Part shown: positions 63,632 to 64,000 of the stretch, in pieces | Position numbering within the stretch: position 1 is the first letter of the stretch | Layout of the letters: each line of letters starts with the position of its first letter | Assembly (NCBI GenBank): GCA_019400425.1 | Contig: JAFREE010000035.1 | Coordinates: 1-64,000, forward strand | DNA: 64,000 bases | Source: Hymenochaete sp. R1 | Taxonomy: Eukaryota > Basidiomycota > Agaricomycetes > Hymenochaetales > Hymenochaetaceae | Direction: 5' to 3' | Position numbers and translations under genes: made by a program | Notes under the pieces: model-generated | The model's database searches: none | The model's input: only the letters and a program-made list of their open reading frames with translations | What the model was told of the DNA's origin: nothing

Positions 63632-64000
63632 GTGGGATAAGTTGTCTAGGTCTACGTTATGGGTGCTTGTGACTGCATTATATCAGCTTTTCGGTATTCT
63701 TTCCCTTCAGCTCGTCTCAGGATACATTCATAGTTCGTAATGACCTAGCAAAAGGTACGGCTGTTTCGATACTCTTGAAAGGAGCCGATAATTATGAACG
63801 ACTTCTCAAAATGGTGTGTGCGTCGCGTTCTTTGCACATGACTTTCAAGACCAAGGACTATACAAGTTTCTGACTCGCATCTACCTGAGCGGCACAGAAT
63901 GTTGTAGATCACACTGAAGTCTGCATTACGTGGGCGAAGATACATATAGTGACACACGGACCACGATAACTGGATTCAAGGCATGGCAAAAAAAAAAGAG
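63632..64000. other. Window end, no gene seen
   Basis: About 370 bp of 3' flank after the last gene. A short A run sits near 63987-63996. Nothing else is supported. Confidence 0.5.

Overview
The window looks like nuclear DNA of an agaricomycete (mushroom-forming basidiomycete). Genes are compact and cut by many 47-70 nt GT-AG introns, intergenic gaps are mostly 0.3-2.5 kb, and there is a secreted class II (lignin-type) peroxidase. I reconstructed 21 protein-coding genes by joining exons on frame, intron phase and splice signals. I found no tRNA, rRNA or CRISPR.

Layout. 0-8.5 kb: a bZIP transcription factor on the minus strand (1036-4812) inside an extreme low-complexity zone of homopolymers and microsatellites. 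8.5-20.6 kb: a coiled-coil protein, an intact 203-bp hAT-type MITE, a DHH polyphosphatase tail to tail with a Ser/Thr kinase, a HIG1/Rcf1 protein and EMC2. 21-26.2 kb: an atypical class II peroxidase, a nine-exon Gfo/Idh/MocA dehydrogenase and ribosomal protein eS30. 27.5-33.2 kb: a 13-exon gene for a 1694-residue protein with nine copies of one C-x2-C-x19-H-x3-C finger. 34-40.6 kb: a basic nuclear-type protein, a one-pass membrane protein, an eIF4E family member and mitochondrial ribosome recycling factor. 40.9-49.7 kb: the first member of an unrecognised gene family, a Cdc20/Fizzy-type APC/C activator, glucose-6-phosphate isomerase and a hypothetical protein. 51-58 kb: a SAP-domain protein and an unassigned 480-residue protein. 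58.9-63.6 kb: two more members of the unrecognised family in tandem.

Most genes are unlinked housekeeping functions: energy metabolism (PGI, Rcf1, mitochondrial RRF), translation (eS30, eIF4E), ER membrane insertion (EMC2) and cell cycle (APC/C activator). There is no operon logic. The two parts that look least described are the nine-finger gene, whose exons appear to have been multiplied one finger at a time, and the three-member family at 40.9, 58.9 and 62.6 kb. Those three genes share a five-exon, all-phase-1 layout and appear to be built from two internal repeats. All exon boundaries are inferred from sequence alone; ambiguous ones are flagged in the entries.
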